Assembly: GCA_014728035.1 (NCBI GenBank)
Contig: WJMJ01000072.1
Location: 1 to 41,960 of the forward strand
Reading direction: 5' to 3'
DNA: 41,960 bases
Source of the DNA: Promethearchaeota archaeon
GTDB taxonomy: Archaea; Asgardarchaeota; Thorarchaeia; Thorarchaeales; Thorarchaeaceae
Part shown: one piece after another, positions 8,739 to 18,125 of the stretch
How positions within the stretch are numbered: position 1 is the first letter of the stretch
Layout of the letters: each line of letters opens with the position of its first letter
Notes under the pieces: model-generated
What the model was told of the DNA's origin: nothing
What the model saw: the letters and a program-made list of their open reading frames with translations, nothing else
Databases searched by the model: none
Translations under genes and position numbers: made by a program

Positions 8739-9509
8739 ATGGTTGAATACACAAAAATAGAATTTTTAGCAGCATGTGCTTCCCGTCATGTTAGAGATGG
8801 CGAAAATGTATTTGGAGGAACTGGGCTTCCTCTATTAGCAGCACTTCTAGCAAAAGAAACCCATGCGCCAAAATCCAATCTCATCTCAGAAGCTGGATTT
8901 ATCGATGCACGACCAAAAAATGTTCCACTCTCCGTTGCAGACTCCAGATATTACTATGGTGCCTCAGCATCAATTGGACTTATTGAAACTCTAGGATTCC
9001 TTCTTCAAGGCGGAAGAATTGATGTAGGATTTCTTGGAGCAGCACAGCTTGACGAATATGGAAATCTCAATACTACCTACATTGGTTCCTTTGAGAAACC
9101 AAAGGTGAAACTTCCAGGTAGTGGCGGAGGCAATGATATCGCATCATCTGCAAAACGATTGATAATTATGATGACCCATGATAAGCGAAAATTTGTCAAG
9201 AAGCTAGACTACTTCACTAGCCCTGGTCACATGGAAGGTCCAGGTTCTCGTGAAAAATGGAATCTTGTAGGTGGTGGTCCTGAGGTTGTGATTACCGATA
9301 TGTGCCAGATGGATTTTGACCCTGACACCTTGAAGATACGATTAATGTCGGTACATCCTGGTTATACTGTTGAAGATATTCTTGACAATGTCATGTTCGA
9401 TCTGATAGTTCCGGATGAGGTTCCCACGACAAAAGAGCCAACTCAAGACCAGATTGACATAATGCACAGATTGGACCCAAATGGTATCTATCTTGGCAAA
9501 GGTGGCTAG
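8739..9509 (+). CDS. CoA-transferase family I, subunit B (glutaconate CoA-transferase-like)
   Basis: The second subunit has about 256 residues. It contains LISEAGFIDARP, in which Glu51 aligns with the catalytic glutamate that forms the glutamyl-CoA intermediate in GctB-type subunits. The conserved glycine-rich lines GGRIDVGFLGAAQLDEYGNLNTT and GSGGGNDIAS follow. The ATG at 8739 is supported by AGGAGG at 8726-8731, which overlaps the stop of subunit A; an in-frame ATG further upstream would lie inside subunit A. The C-terminus PNGIYLGKGG closes a full-length subunit. It is followed 20 bases later by a HAD hydrolase gene, probably in the same transcript. Confidence 0.87.
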   Translation: MVEYTKIEFLAACASRHVRDGENVFGGTGLPLLAALLAKETHAPKSNLISEAGFIDARPKNVPLSVADSRYYYGASASIGLIETLGFLLQGGRIDVGFLGAAQLDEYGNLNTTYIGSFEKPKVKLPGSGGGNDIASSAKRLIIMMTHDKRKFVKKLDYFTSPGHMEGPGSREKWNLVGGGPEVVITDMCQMDFDPDTLKIRLMSVHPGYTVEDILDNVMFDLIVPDEVPTTKEPTQDQIDIMHRLDPNGIYLGKGG

Positions 9510-9529
9510 TTTTCAAGGATTCGATATTC

Positions 9530-10273
9530 TTGCCTGAAATCCGATTGAGTGAGTTCGAGGCGGTTGTTTTCGACCTCGACTCTACTCTAACCGATACCTC
9601 CAGTTACCCCTACAAAGCAAGTCTTTGGATTCTGAAACAGAGCTCCGAAAATTATGAGGACATTATCAAAGAATATATTCCTCGACTTGTAAAAAACTAT
9701 CAATTGGAGCTAAAGAGAATTAGTGATGGTGAAGAGTACAAATCACCATTTCATTGTGTTAGAGATGCTACAATTGCCACATTAAAGGAATATGACATAC
9801 ATCCAAAGCCTTCAATTCTAAAGAAGGGTATAGAGCAATTCAAGTCATTTCATGTGAAGTACTCTCAATTGCAGCCTGGTACCAAACAAGTACTGGATGC
9901 ATTAAAGAAATTAAAACTGCGTCTAGGTATCATAACCAATTCGTGGGAGGGCCATGCTCCTATCATTTTGGAGAAGTTATCTATCGCCTCATATTTTGAT
10001 TCGATTATAGATCCTGGTACCGTTAAAGCGTACAAACCGATGGGGCAAATATTTCAACGAGTTCTTTCTGATTTGGATGTTGCAGCAGAAGATACTGTTT
10101 TTGTAGGTGACGAGTTCTATGCTGATATTGTGGGTGCAGGAAGATTTGGTCTTCGGACAATATGGATAAATCAACATGATAGATTACTGAAAGAATTTCT
10201 AGACATATACGGGTCTTCTTTCCATCCAGATGTCGTGATTAAAGACATTTCAGAGCTTCTAGAATTCCTGTAG
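9530..10273 (+). CDS. HAD-superfamily hydrolase
   Basis: The 247-residue protein has all four HAD motifs: VVFDLDSTLT (nucleophile D15, acid D17), IITNSW (Ser/Thr motif II), the lysine of TVKAYKP (motif III) and FVGDEFYADIVGA (motif IV acidic pair). The cap between motifs I and II is helical, about 90 residues, as in subfamily I phosphatases such as phosphoglycolate phosphatase. It starts with TTG at 9530, with AAGGA about 11 bases upstream, and lies 20 bases after the CoA-transferase. It probably hydrolyses a small phosphorylated metabolite; the specific substrate cannot be told. Confidence 0.85.
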   Translation: MPEIRLSEFEAVVFDLDSTLTDTSSYPYKASLWILKQSSENYEDIIKEYIPRLVKNYQLELKRISDGEEYKSPFHCVRDATIATLKEYDIHPKPSILKKGIEQFKSFHVKYSQLQPGTKQVLDALKKLKLRLGIITNSWEGHAPIILEKLSIASYFDSIIDPGTVKAYKPMGQIFQRVLSDLDVAAEDTVFVGDEFYADIVGAGRFGLRTIWINQHDRLLKEFLDIYGSSFHPDVVIKDISELLEFL

Positions 10274-10375
10274 AACGTAGCATAGTTCAGAATTCATTCA
10301 GACAGACAGAATACTGTTATTAATAACTAGTAAGAAACCAATCTTGTACGCTAGAGTCTATGGAGCTGTATTTCG

Positions 10376-10816
10376 TTGACCGAGGATGAGGAAAAAGGAC
10401 CAATGAAAGCAAGGTCGGACTTGATTGATATTCTAAAAAGCAGTCCTGAGATTACAGATGCAATCGTTACGATTGTTGAACAGGAGCTGAAGGGTACACA
10501 GTCCGACGAATCGAAAATAGCTGATGCGATTTCCGGTGGTGCAAAAGAATCAGATGTTCAACCAGAAGCAAAGGATAATGTTCTGTATTGGCTAACCGAA
10601 ACTGGTCCTGATGCAAGACAGATCATTCTGGTAAGAACAATAGAGGAACTACTTTCAGTTCCAGAATACAAAGAATCCGTCATGACTGCTCTTGGCAAAA
10701 TCTCTACAAATGAGAACGTCACCATGGTCATGGAATGGGTTGATAGGGGTATTCTTACTCTGAATCAAGCAGTCTATGTACTACTCTTTCCTGATTCTTC
10801 ACATGCTCTAAAATAA
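10376..10816 (+). CDS. hypothetical protein, acidic and helical
   Basis: The 146-residue soluble protein starts with TTG. It is rich in Glu, Asp and Ser, with predicted helices at both ends and a low-complexity linker (about 40-65). No recognisable motif, signal or membrane segment is present. It stands alone between the HAD hydrolase and a convergent TPR gene and ends in a hairpin at 10829-10848. Confidence 0.6.
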   Translation: MTEDEEKGPMKARSDLIDILKSSPEITDAIVTIVEQELKGTQSDESKIADAISGGAKESDVQPEAKDNVLYWLTETGPDARQIILVRTIEELLSVPEYKESVMTALGKISTNENVTMVMEWVDRGILTLNQAVYVLLFPDSSHALK

Positions 10817-10828
10817 TAGAAACAGTTG

Positions 10829-10848
10829 TGGGACCTCAAATGGTCCCA
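10829..10848. terminator. hairpin between convergent genes
   Basis: A perfect 7-bp stem (TGGGACC at 10829-10835 with GGTCCCA at 10842-10848) and a 6-base loop lie between the plus-strand gene ending at 10816 and the minus-strand gene ending at 10857. A T-rich stretch follows only in the minus direction (TTTCTATTATTTT on that strand), so it may act on both transcripts but best on the minus one. Confidence 0.45.
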
Positions 10849-10856
10849 GTAACAAT

Positions 10857-11129
10857 CTATTCCACAGCTTCAGGAAGGAATTCCTTGACGTGTTTTTTCC
10901 ATCCTGGTTTTAGTTCCAATGCTTTCTTGGCTGCTTTGATTGCTTCATCCTTCCTACCCAATTCTTCAAGTACCATAGACATGTAGTACCAAGACTTTGC
11001 ATAGTCTGGATTAATCTCTATTGATTTCTTATAAGCTTCAACGGCTTCCTCCAGTTTGTCGTTAGATTCTAGTCCTTTCGCCTCTGCGTACCAATCATGT
11101 TCGGTATAATCTTCCTTCTCTACTGACAT
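10857..11129 (-). CDS. small TPR-repeat protein (90 residues)
   Basis: The protein has two TPR-like helical hairpins: AKGLESNDKLEEAVEAYKKSI and ARSWYYM-type SMVLEELGRKDEAIKAAKKAL, ending KPGWKKHVKEF. The ATG at 11129 is preceded by GAGGAA, 6 bases upstream; an in-frame start at 11204 would add 25 residues. It is the same length as, and clearly homologous to, the plus-strand protein at 15417-15689 (ALELKPGWKKHV against ALAIEPGWEKHV). The two copies bracket the methylmalonyl-CoA mutase operon. It probably acts as a small protein-binding adaptor; the partner is unknown. Confidence 0.75.
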   Translation of the reverse strand: MSVEKEDYTEHDWYAEAKGLESNDKLEEAVEAYKKSIEINPDYAKSWYYMSMVLEELGRKDEAIKAAKKALELKPGWKKHVKEFLPEAVE

Positions 11130-11271
11130 TGACTTTCCTCGTATTATTGTCTGATTAATAGAATACATGAACCTTAATAATCTTGAAGGAGTACTCTTGT
11201 ACACAATCTTTCTCTCAAAATTCTCCCAATATGTAAATATAACTCATTTACAAGACAACTATTGAGAAATA

Positions 11272-11787
11272 ATGGTGTATCGGTTTGGAATTCCATTTAA
11301 GAGAGTATTGTTGGAAAAGGTATCAAATCAATTATGTTTCACTTCTCTGATTATTATATCGCTTCTTGCTTTTCCAATGATGTCTGTAGATTGGACTTCT
11401 AATCTTACTGATGAAAGTACCACATCACTCTATTTTGTATGGGGCGGAATGAACCCAGACACAAATAGACTAGGATTGTATGGGCCTACGCATTTTGGAG
11501 CCTTGGATTCAAGTTTCCTCATTATTATGTCCTCTCTTTGGTTCATTGGGGGGATTATCATGGTATCTGTGCTTTACCTCCTACAACCTGAGAAGAGTAT
11601 TCATTTCATCGTCTTTTCGTTTTTGTTGTTAATCTTGTATCTGTTCCTACCCCATTATTTCATTGAATCCGCGATTTTACAGAACTTTCAAATCCAAGGG
11701 GTATCAGTATATGCTGGCCCACCGCTATTCTCGATTGTTGGTGGTCTTTTCAGGTTCATGTCTGCCTCAAATGAAACTGAGGAATAA
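11272..11787 (+). CDS. hypothetical membrane protein
   Basis: The 171-residue protein has hydrophobic segments at about 22-37, 83-105, 110-128 and possibly 143-158. The first loop is extracytoplasmic and polar, with an NLT sequon and a WGGMNPDTN stretch. A TATA-like GTAAATATAAC at 11233-11243 lies about 33 bases before the ATG. I do not recognise the family. It has no close partner; the promoter of the mutase operon begins just after it. Confidence 0.6.
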   Translation: MVYRFGIPFKRVLLEKVSNQLCFTSLIIISLLAFPMMSVDWTSNLTDESTTSLYFVWGGMNPDTNRLGLYGPTHFGALDSSFLIIMSSLWFIGGIIMVSVLYLLQPEKSIHFIVFSFLLLILYLFLPHYFIESAILQNFQIQGVSVYAGPPLFSIVGGLFRFMSASNETEE

Positions 11788-11790
11788 ATC

Positions 11791-11806
11791 GAAAGGCTTT
11801 ATATCT
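11791..11806 (+). promoter_or_regulatory. promoter of the methylmalonyl-CoA mutase operon
   Basis: A purine-rich BRE-like CGAAAG precedes a TATA element GCTTTATATC (about 11796-11805). Transcription would begin near 11826-11830, giving a short leader that contains the GAGGTT ribosome site at 11837-11842. Confidence 0.55.
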
Positions 11807-11847
11807 CCACAATAGGAGTTCGAATACAAACAATCTGAGGTTGGCCA

Positions 11848-12246
11848 TTGAGTTCAAAAAAGATTAGAGTCCTTGTGGCAAAGCCCGGTCTGGATGGTCA
11901 TGACCGTGGTGCGAAAGTAGTTGCTCGTGCTTTACGTGATGCTGGAATGGAGGTTATCTATACAGGTCTCAGGCAGACACCCGAGATGATCGTAGAAGCT
12001 GCAATTCAGGAAGATGTGGATGTTATTGGTATGAGTATTCTGAGTGGTGCACACATGGCGTTATTTCCAAAAGTCATGGAATTACTAAAGGCTGAGGATG
12101 CTGATGACATTCTTGTTGTTGGTGGTGGCATTATCCCTGAAGATGATATTCCCGAGCTGAAGAAGCATGGAATCAATGCGATTTTTGGTCCTGGAACACC
12201 TCTTGAGGATATCGTAAAGTACATTCGTGAAAATGTCAAATTATAG
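11848..12246 (+). CDS. mcmA2: methylmalonyl-CoA mutase, B12-binding subunit
   Basis: The small cobalamin-binding subunit of the split archaeal mutase has 132 residues. It carries the base-off B12 signature DGHDRG (D16, H18 as lower cobalt ligand, G21), the second-loop GMSILSGAH and the glycine loop VVGGGIIP. The TTG start at 11848 is supported by GAGGTT, about 5 bases upstream. It partners with the catalytic subunit encoded at 13226-14905 to interconvert (R)-methylmalonyl-CoA and succinyl-CoA. It is the first gene of a tight operon, with meaB starting 5 bases after its stop. Confidence 0.95.
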   Translation: MSSKKIRVLVAKPGLDGHDRGAKVVARALRDAGMEVIYTGLRQTPEMIVEAAIQEDVDVIGMSILSGAHMALFPKVMELLKAEDADDILVVGGGIIPEDDIPELKKHGINAIFGPGTPLEDIVKYIRENVKL

Positions 12247-12251
12247 CTTCT

Positions 12252-13226
12252 GTGAGGACATTAGAATTGTCTGAGGAGCGATTGATTGAGGGAGTTTTGA
12301 GCGGCAAACGCAGGTCTCTTGCCCGTCTAATCTCTCTTATAGAAGATGAGGATTCTTCGGTATCACGAATACTGGCAAGACTATACCGTCACACTGGTAA
12401 AGCACATATCGTTGGAGTTACCGGTCCACCTGGGTCTGGAAAGAGTACTCTAGTGACCAGATTAACTGCTGAATTGCGATCTAGGGGACATACTATTGGA
12501 ATTATTTGTGTTGATCCTTCAAGTCCTTTTACTGGAGGCGCTCTTCTTGGTGATAGAATTCGCATGCAAGAACATGCTTTGGATAAGGAAGTGTTTGTAC
12601 GAAGTATGGGTACTCGTGGTCATTTAGGTGGTCTAGCTCGTTCTACTTCTGATGCTGTACGAGCTGTTGATGCATTTGGAAAGGATATTGTATTAGTAGA
12701 AACCGTGGGTGCTGGTCAGTCAGAGGTTGAAGTGGTCGGAATTGCCCATACTGTGTTAGTAACTGATGTTCCTGGCAGTGGGGATGACATTCAAGCAATC
12801 AAGGCTGGCATTATGGAGATTGCAGATATATTCGTGGTGAACAAGTGTGACCTTCCTGGTGCTGATAAGAAAGTCACAGAGATTAATGCTATGTTAGATA
12901 TTGCCCCTATGGCTGATAAATGGAGACCCCCAGTTGTTCAGACCAATGGCAGAACGGGAGAGGGCATTCCCGAACTTGTAGATAAGATTGACGAGCATAT
13001 GGACTACTTGAAATCCTCTGGTATGCTTGAGCATAAAGGATTGCAACGTAGTCGTGAAGAGCTTGAGCAGATTATGGAATACAAACTCACTAGAGAGCTG
13101 ATGACTAAACTTCAAGGCACAGATGAGTTCGAGAAAGCTATCGAACAGATAGCAAAACGTGATGCGGATCCCTATACTATCGCTGAACGGCTAATTGCGG
13201 AATTTCTCGCAAGTTGTAGAGAGTAG
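12252..13226 (+). CDS. meaB: methylmalonyl-CoA mutase-associated GTPase MeaB
   Basis: This G3E-family GTPase of 324 residues loads and protects the B12 mutase. It has the P-loop GPPGSGKST (58-66), [19 protein letters not shown] (switch I), ETVGAGQSE (150-158, Walker B/switch III) and NKCD (197-200). The start used is the GTG at 12252. A TTG at 12267 with GAGG at 12254-12257 is an alternative that trims five residues. It sits between the two mutase subunits with 5 bases before it and a one-base overlap (TAGTG) after it, an arrangement that supports a dedicated mutase chaperone. Confidence 0.94.
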   Translation: MRTLELSEERLIEGVLSGKRRSLARLISLIEDEDSSVSRILARLYRHTGKAHIVGVTGPPGSGKSTLVTRLTAELRSRGHTIGIICVDPSSPFTGGALLGDRIRMQEHALDKEVFVRSMGTRGHLGGLARSTSDAVRAVDAFGKDIVLVETVGAGQSEVEVVGIAHTVLVTDVPGSGDDIQAIKAGIMEIADIFVVNKCDLPGADKKVTEINAMLDIAPMADKWRPPVVQTNGRTGEGIPELVDKIDEHMDYLKSSGMLEHKGLQRSREELEQIMEYKLTRELMTKLQGTDEFEKAIEQIAKRDADPYTIAERLIAEFLASCRE

Positions 13227-14905
13227 TGAAAACGATGAACAAGAAACAGGAAATTGCTGATGCATTGGAAAACTGGGAGAATACAACTCTTTCACAAACC
13301 ATCAGTAAATATCCCGAGCGAAAAGAAGAGTTCACAACGATTTCTGAGATACCTCTGAAACGTATCTATACTCCTCTTGATATTGAAAAGAAGGATTACC
13401 TTCAAGACCTTGGCTTCCCTGGCGAGTATCCATACACCCGTGGTGTACAACCCACAATGTACCGTGGACGCTTCTGGACAATGCGGCAATATAGTGGATT
13501 CGCTACAGCCAAGGAGAGTAATCAGCGATTTCGATTTCTTCTTGAACAAGGGCAGACTGGTCTATCTGTAGCATTTGATCTCCCTACTCAGATTGGCTAT
13601 GATTCTGACCATCCTCTGTCAAATGGTGAGGTGGGAAAAGTAGGTGTTGCTATTGACTCGCTTGCGGACATGGAGGTTCTCTTTGAGAGAATCCCGCTCG
13701 ATAAGGTGTCAACATCCATGACAATAAACGCTCCAGCAGCTGTTTTGCTTGCTATGTATATTGTAGTTGCAGAGAAGCAAGGCGTTCCAATGGATAAGCT
13801 TCGAGGCACTATTCAGAATGATATCCTGAAAGAATATGTGGCTCGAGGAACCTATATCTTTCCACCAGGGCCCTCTATGCGTCTGATTACAGACACTTTC
13901 AAATTCTGTTCTGAACACATGCCTAGATGGAATACCATATCAATTTCTGGTTACCATATACGTGAGGCTGGTTCAACAGCTGTGCAAGAGGTGGCATTTA
14001 CGTTAGCTGATGGCATTGCTTATGTGCAAGCTGCTATCGGTGCTGGTCTTGATGTCGATAGTTTTGCTTCAAGACTTTCCTTCTTCTTTGGGTCGCATAG
14101 TGATTTCCTCGAGGAGATAGCCAAATTCAGAGCTGCCAGAAGATTATGGGCTAGAATCATGAAAGAGCGTTTTCATGCGAAGAGCGATCAATCATGTAGG
14201 ATGCGATTTCACACACAGACCGCAGGTTGTACCCTGACTGCGCAACAACCAGATAATAATGTAGTTAGGGTTACTCTTCAAGCACTACAGGCAGTTCTTG
14301 GCGGTACTCAATCACTGCATACTAATTCTCGTGACGAAGCATTATCACTTCCTACCAGAGAGTCTGTTCAGATTGCTTTACGTACACAACAGATTATTGC
14401 CTATGAGACTGGTGTTGGCGACACAATTGACCCATTGGCTGGTTCCTACTTCATCGAATCTCTTACAGATGAGATTGAAAAGAGAGCTATGGAATATATA
14501 GACAAGATAGACTCGATGGGTGGAGCACCAGCAGCAATTGAAAAGGGCTTCATACAGCGTGAAATTCATGACAGTGCATATTCTTTCCAACGCTCTGTCG
14601 ATGAAGATGCAAGAATAGTTGTGGGAGTGAATCAATTCAAGGTTGATGAGGAACAAGTGTTTGACTATCTTCGTGTTGATCCTGTCACAGAACTTAGTCA
14701 GAAGGAAAAATTGCTGGAAATGAAGATGTCCCGCGATACGAGTAAAGTAACTGATGTTCTAGCTCGATTGAAGAAAGCTGCTGAGGGTGATGAGAATCTT
14801 ATGCCAGTGCTTATCGAAGCAGTCAAAGAATATGCTACACTTGGAGAGATTTGTCAGGTTCTCCGTGATGTGTTTGGAGAGTACAAAGCACCGGATATCC
14901 TCTAG
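13226..14905 (+). CDS. mcmA1: methylmalonyl-CoA mutase, catalytic (large) subunit
   Basis: The 559-residue protein is full length for the archaeal catalytic subunit (TIM barrel without the B12 domain). It shows the family hallmark [18 protein letters not shown] with the catalytic Tyr89 and [19 protein letters not shown], and [11 protein letters not shown] with His243 at the position of the catalytic histidine. The [15 protein letters not shown] block is near residue 355. The GTG at 13226 overlaps the meaB stop; an ATG at 13235 is an in-frame alternative. It converts methylmalonyl-CoA to succinyl-CoA with the 11848-12246 subunit. The epimerase gene follows after 11 bases. Confidence 0.96.
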   Translation: MKTMNKKQEIADALENWENTTLSQTISKYPERKEEFTTISEIPLKRIYTPLDIEKKDYLQDLGFPGEYPYTRGVQPTMYRGRFWTMRQYSGFATAKESNQRFRFLLEQGQTGLSVAFDLPTQIGYDSDHPLSNGEVGKVGVAIDSLADMEVLFERIPLDKVSTSMTINAPAAVLLAMYIVVAEKQGVPMDKLRGTIQNDILKEYVARGTYIFPPGPSMRLITDTFKFCSEHMPRWNTISISGYHIREAGSTAVQEVAFTLADGIAYVQAAIGAGLDVDSFASRLSFFFGSHSDFLEEIAKFRAARRLWARIMKERFHAKSDQSCRMRFHTQTAGCTLTAQQPDNNVVRVTLQALQAVLGGTQSLHTNSRDEALSLPTRESVQIALRTQQIIAYETGVGDTIDPLAGSYFIESLTDEIEKRAMEYIDKIDSMGGAPAAIEKGFIQREIHDSAYSFQRSVDEDARIVVGVNQFKVDEEQVFDYLRVDPVTELSQKEKLLEMKMSRDTSKVTDVLARLKKAAEGDENLMPVLIEAVKEYATLGEICQVLRDVFGEYKAPDIL

Positions 14906-14916
14906 GAGGAAAAAAA

Positions 14917-15330
14917 TTGACCGTTGAAAAAATAGACCATATTGGTATAGCAGTAGATAGCATTGAGAAATGGCTTGTATATTATAGAGACACACTTGGT
15001 CTTCAATATACTGGGTCTGAAGTAGTAGAAGAACAGAAGGTGAAGGTTGCCTTTTTGGGAATCGGCGAGAGTCGAATTGAATTACTTGAACCAACAGCAG
15101 ACGATAGTCCTATCGCACGATTCCTTGAAAAAAGAGGTTCCGGAATTCATCACATTGCAGTACGAGTGGATGACATAGAAGCTGCAATCAAGGCACACAA
15201 AGAATCTGGGTCTCGAATGATTGACGAAACTCCCCGTACCGGAGCACACAATATGCGAATTGCCTTTGTCCATCCTAAAACCACTGGTGGCGTGCTTATG
15301 GAACTCTGCCAATCACCTCCAGAGCATTAA
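14917..15330 (+). CDS. mce: methylmalonyl-CoA epimerase
   Basis: This 137-residue glyoxalase/VOC-fold protein interconverts (S)- and (R)-methylmalonyl-CoA so that carboxylase product can enter the mutase. Metal ligands are visible as His8 (IDHIGIAV), His79 (IHHIAVRV) and Glu129 (VLMELCQ). The TTG start at 14917 is set by TAGGAGGA at 14903-14910, which overlaps the catalytic-subunit stop. It is the last gene of the four-gene mutase operon. Confidence 0.95.
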   Translation: MTVEKIDHIGIAVDSIEKWLVYYRDTLGLQYTGSEVVEEQKVKVAFLGIGESRIELLEPTADDSPIARFLEKRGSGIHHIAVRVDDIEAAIKAHKESGSRMIDETPRTGAHNMRIAFVHPKTTGGVLMELCQSPPEH

Positions 15331-15367
15331 TTCGCTACACATCGAATAGTTTAGTCTTTCATACAAA

Positions 15368-15375
15368 CTTTATCT
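15368..15375 (+). promoter_or_regulatory. TATA-like promoter of the 15417 TPR gene
   Basis: CTTTATCT preceded by an A-rich ATACAAA stretch lies about 46 bases before the TTG start. It leaves a leader of about 20 bases that holds the full GGAGGTGA site, so this gene probably has its own promoter as well as possible read-through from the mutase operon. Confidence 0.4.
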
Positions 15376-15416
15376 GAATCCGTTCCCTATACTATGGTGT
15401 CCGGAGGTGAATCTAG

Positions 15417-15689
15417 TTGTATCAGGAAGAGCCTGCTACACACTATGATCATTATAGAGTAGCTAAAAGTCACGAGAAGCATGGTCGATTCGAGGAAGCT
15501 CTTGAGTCCTACGCAAAAGCTATTCAACTTGATGAAGACTATGCATATGCTTGGTACTATAAAGGCCTACTTCATCAGAAGATGGGCCAGAAAAAAGAAG
15601 CTGTTCGATGTGCTGAACGTGCTCTAGCAATAGAGCCAGGCTGGGAAAAACATGTTCAGAAGATCATTGATGAGTGCTCAGAAAAATAG
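15417..15689 (+). CDS. small TPR-repeat protein (90 residues)
   Basis: This TPR adaptor (HEKHGRFEEALESYAKAI, then YKGLLHQKMGQKKEAVRCAERAL, ending EPGWEKHVQKI) is a paralogue of the 90-residue protein encoded on the minus strand at 10857-11129. The TTG start is fixed by an 8-base perfect GGAGGTGA at 15403-15410 with 6 bases of spacing. It lies 86 bases after the epimerase and converges on the threonine aldolase gene with only 3 bases between the stops. Confidence 0.8.
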   Translation: MYQEEPATHYDHYRVAKSHEKHGRFEEALESYAKAIQLDEDYAYAWYYKGLLHQKMGQKKEAVRCAERALAIEPGWEKHVQKIIDECSEK

Positions 15690-15692
15690 AAA

Positions 15693-16736
15693 CTATGAAC
15701 CACCAAGAATCTCTACTACCGAGTCAGCAACATATTGAACATCCTTGCTATCAACCATTCTGTTCAAAACGAACCTTGTTCGTGTGCCATAACCTCCGTA
15801 GACTAAAACACCTCTCTTCTCCAATTCTGCCGATAGCTTCTGAGTATCAATGTCGAAGTTTCTCAAGTCTATGAAAATAATGTTGGTGTCTGGTTCGTCA
15901 AGAACCAGGCCCTCTATTTCTACCAAGCGTTTATAGAGTAGCTTAGCATTATCGTGGTCTTCGATTAACCGGTCAACCATCTTTTCTAAAGCAATTATCA
16001 TTGGTGCAGCAATGATTCCAGCCTGTCTCATACCTCCTCCTAGTCGCTTTCTGACTCGATGTGCTTCATGGATGAAATCCTCTGTTCCTGCAATCATCGA
16101 GCCCACTGGCGCAGACAGTCCCTTGCTACAGCAAATCTGAACGCTATCAACATGTTCAACCAGTTTTTTTGCTTTGATTCCTAGTCCAACTGCAGCATTG
16201 AACAGCCTAGCTCCATCACAATGTACTTTGAGACCATGTTCGTGTGCGACTTGAGCTAAGGCTTGTACTTGTTCCGGTCTGGTGATTGTTCCTCCTGCAT
16301 AGTTGTGCGTATTTTCAACAACTACCATTGAAGTCTTTGCATAATGTGCATCATCAACACTAATCGCTTTTTCAAGGGTAGTAGGTGAAATATATCCTCT
16401 AATTCCTTCTACCGGTTTTGGAAAGAGTCCACCTAGTGAAGCCATCGAACCTGCTTCAAAGAGAAACGTATGTGATTGATTCTCTACCACGACCTCTTCT
16501 CCCCGACATGTCTGAGCAAGAAGTGAGATAACATTTCCTTGAGTTCCAGATGTGACAAGCAGGGCTTTTTCCTTTCCAAGGATTCTTGCTGTCTTATCTT
16601 GGAGCTCGTGTACTACCTCGTCTTCTCCGATAACATCATCACCAAATCTTCCTGCTTTGTGAGCTGCAGCTATAGCGTCGATCATCTCGTCAGTGGGTTG
16701 AGTTATTGTATCACTACGGAGGTCAATGGTCTTCAT
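15693..16736 (-). CDS. ltaE: low-specificity L-threonine aldolase (PLP)
   Basis: This 347-residue fold-type-I PLP enzyme cleaves L-threonine or allo-threonine to glycine and acetaldehyde. The start IDLRSDTITQPTDEM, GDDVIGEDE, LLVTSGTQGN, the HCDGARLFNA block and the PLP-lysine SKGLSAPVGS (Lys205) are all diagnostic. The C-terminus is complete. On the minus strand an A/T-rich CTAAAATG near 16760-16770 sits about 28 bases before the ATG, so the transcript may be nearly leaderless. No partner gene is adjacent. Confidence 0.93.
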   Translation of the reverse strand: MKTIDLRSDTITQPTDEMIDAIAAAHKAGRFGDDVIGEDEVVHELQDKTARILGKEKALLVTSGTQGNVISLLAQTCRGEEVVVENQSHTFLFEAGSMASLGGLFPKPVEGIRGYISPTTLEKAISVDDAHYAKTSMVVVENTHNYAGGTITRPEQVQALAQVAHEHGLKVHCDGARLFNAAVGLGIKAKKLVEHVDSVQICCSKGLSAPVGSMIAGTEDFIHEAHRVRKRLGGGMRQAGIIAAPMIIALEKMVDRLIEDHDNAKLLYKRLVEIEGLVLDEPDTNIIFIDLRNFDIDTQKLSAELEKRGVLVYGGYGTRTRFVLNRMVDSKDVQYVADSVVEILGGS

Positions 16737-16795
16737 GGTTTAATATCCAAACTAACTTACATTTTAGGTTTGTCCAATGTGCCCCTGTACGAAGG

Positions 16796-16803
16796 CATAT
16801 AAT
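16796..16803 (+). promoter_or_regulatory. TATA box of the MFS transporter gene
   Basis: CATATAAT lies 42 bases before the ATG at 16845, with an AGAGG ribosome site at about 16832-16836 in the resulting leader. Confidence 0.45.
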
Positions 16804-16844
16804 GTGGTCTGTATTGCATTGGAATCACCTCAGAGGCCTTTCAT

Positions 16845-18125
16845 ATGTCGGACGCAAAAGTCGGTTATTTTGATAGGGTACGGTTTTTCAAGCGTGATGC
16901 AAGACTTTACATTGCATCCTCAGCTATCAATTCATTTGCTTTTGGTATAAGTAATGTAATCTTTAACTTATACATGAAAGAGGCTGGCTTCTCTGAGGAT
17001 TTTTTGGGATTCTTTCTATCCGTTTCGATGTTTGCCACAGGGTTTATTGCAGTTGGAGCAGGAATGTTCTCAGATCGTCACTGTCGAAAAAGAATTATTC
17101 TCTCAACCAAGATTATTGTATTATTATCCTTAGCAGTTCAATATACAGTTTTGAATCCAGCATACCTGTTACTCTCTCAAGTTTCAGTGGGATTAGCCAG
17201 TGCATTCACACAAGTTTCTTGGGCTCCATATATTACAGACCTATCAACTGATGAAGAGCGAGCACATCTCTTTGGGTTTGGTGGGGGTCTATCACTGATT
17301 GCAGTCCTAATGGGAAATCTTTCCGGAGGATTTCTCCCACCCATCTTCATGAATCTTTTCAATTTGCCCTTGTTCAATGCATTCCAATTTGCTTTATGGG
17401 TTTCACTTCTCCCACTAGTAATTGCAACACTTCTCATCACACCAATGACCAAAGATGAGGTCTGCGAAACTGAAAAGAAAATATCATTTGAAAATGTACG
17501 GAATTGGAGATTTATAGGTAAATATGCAACGACTGTTTCAACCATTGGATTAGGAGCTGGAATGATTGTTTTATTCTTCAATCTCTTTTTCGAAAATGAA
17601 TTTCAAGCTGATTCATCACTTATTGGTGTTATTTTTGCTATTAACACACTCTTGCTTGCAGCTGGCAACTTTCTTGCCCCAGCATTGGCAGATAGGATTG
17701 GCAAAGTACGCACCGTTGTTGTGACTGAGGCTTTATCGATTCCTTTTCTTCTAATGATATCCTGGGCGCCAGTGCTTTATCTAGCAGTCATTGCCTATGT
17801 GATGAGAACAGTTCTCATGAATATGGCTGGTCCAGTTTCAAATGCATTCTTTATGGAGGGCTTAAGCAGAGAAGAACGAGCTACAGCAAGTGGCGTTGTA
17901 AACTCGGGTAATTCCATTGTTAGAGGTATTGCTGCAAATATCGGTGGATGGATGTTAGCCTTGGGTCTCTATAGACTACCCTATCTGGTAGTTTCAGGTC
18001 TTTACGTATTGGGAGTAGTGTTATTCTTTGTATTCTTCAAGAATAAAGAAGAAGAAATAGAACAACTTCGTGAGGTCGAAATAGTTCGTTCTCACGAAGA
18101 CGAAGCGGAACTTGATGTTACTTGA
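16845..18125 (+). CDS. major facilitator superfamily transporter
   Basis: The 426-residue protein has twelve hydrophobic helices in two halves and a charged C-terminal tail (EEEIEQLREVEIVRSHEDEAE). A motif-A-like loop, GMFSDRHCRKRIIL, lies between helices 2 and 3, and a second one, ADRIGKVRTVVV, lies in the C-half. A proton-coupled exporter of a drug or metabolite is possible, but the substrate is not indicated. Its 3' end overlaps the convergent gene 18118-18936 by 8 bases. Confidence 0.87.
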   Translation: MSDAKVGYFDRVRFFKRDARLYIASSAINSFAFGISNVIFNLYMKEAGFSEDFLGFFLSVSMFATGFIAVGAGMFSDRHCRKRIILSTKIIVLLSLAVQYTVLNPAYLLLSQVSVGLASAFTQVSWAPYITDLSTDEERAHLFGFGGGLSLIAVLMGNLSGGFLPPIFMNLFNLPLFNAFQFALWVSLLPLVIATLLITPMTKDEVCETEKKISFENVRNWRFIGKYATTVSTIGLGAGMIVLFFNLFFENEFQADSSLIGVIFAINTLLLAAGNFLAPALADRIGKVRTVVVTEALSIPFLLMISWAPVLYLAVIAYVMRTVLMNMAGPVSNAFFMEGLSREERATASGVVNSGNSIVRGIAANIGGWMLALGLYRLPYLVVSGLYVLGVVLFFVFFKNKEEEIEQLREVEIVRSHEDEAELDVT

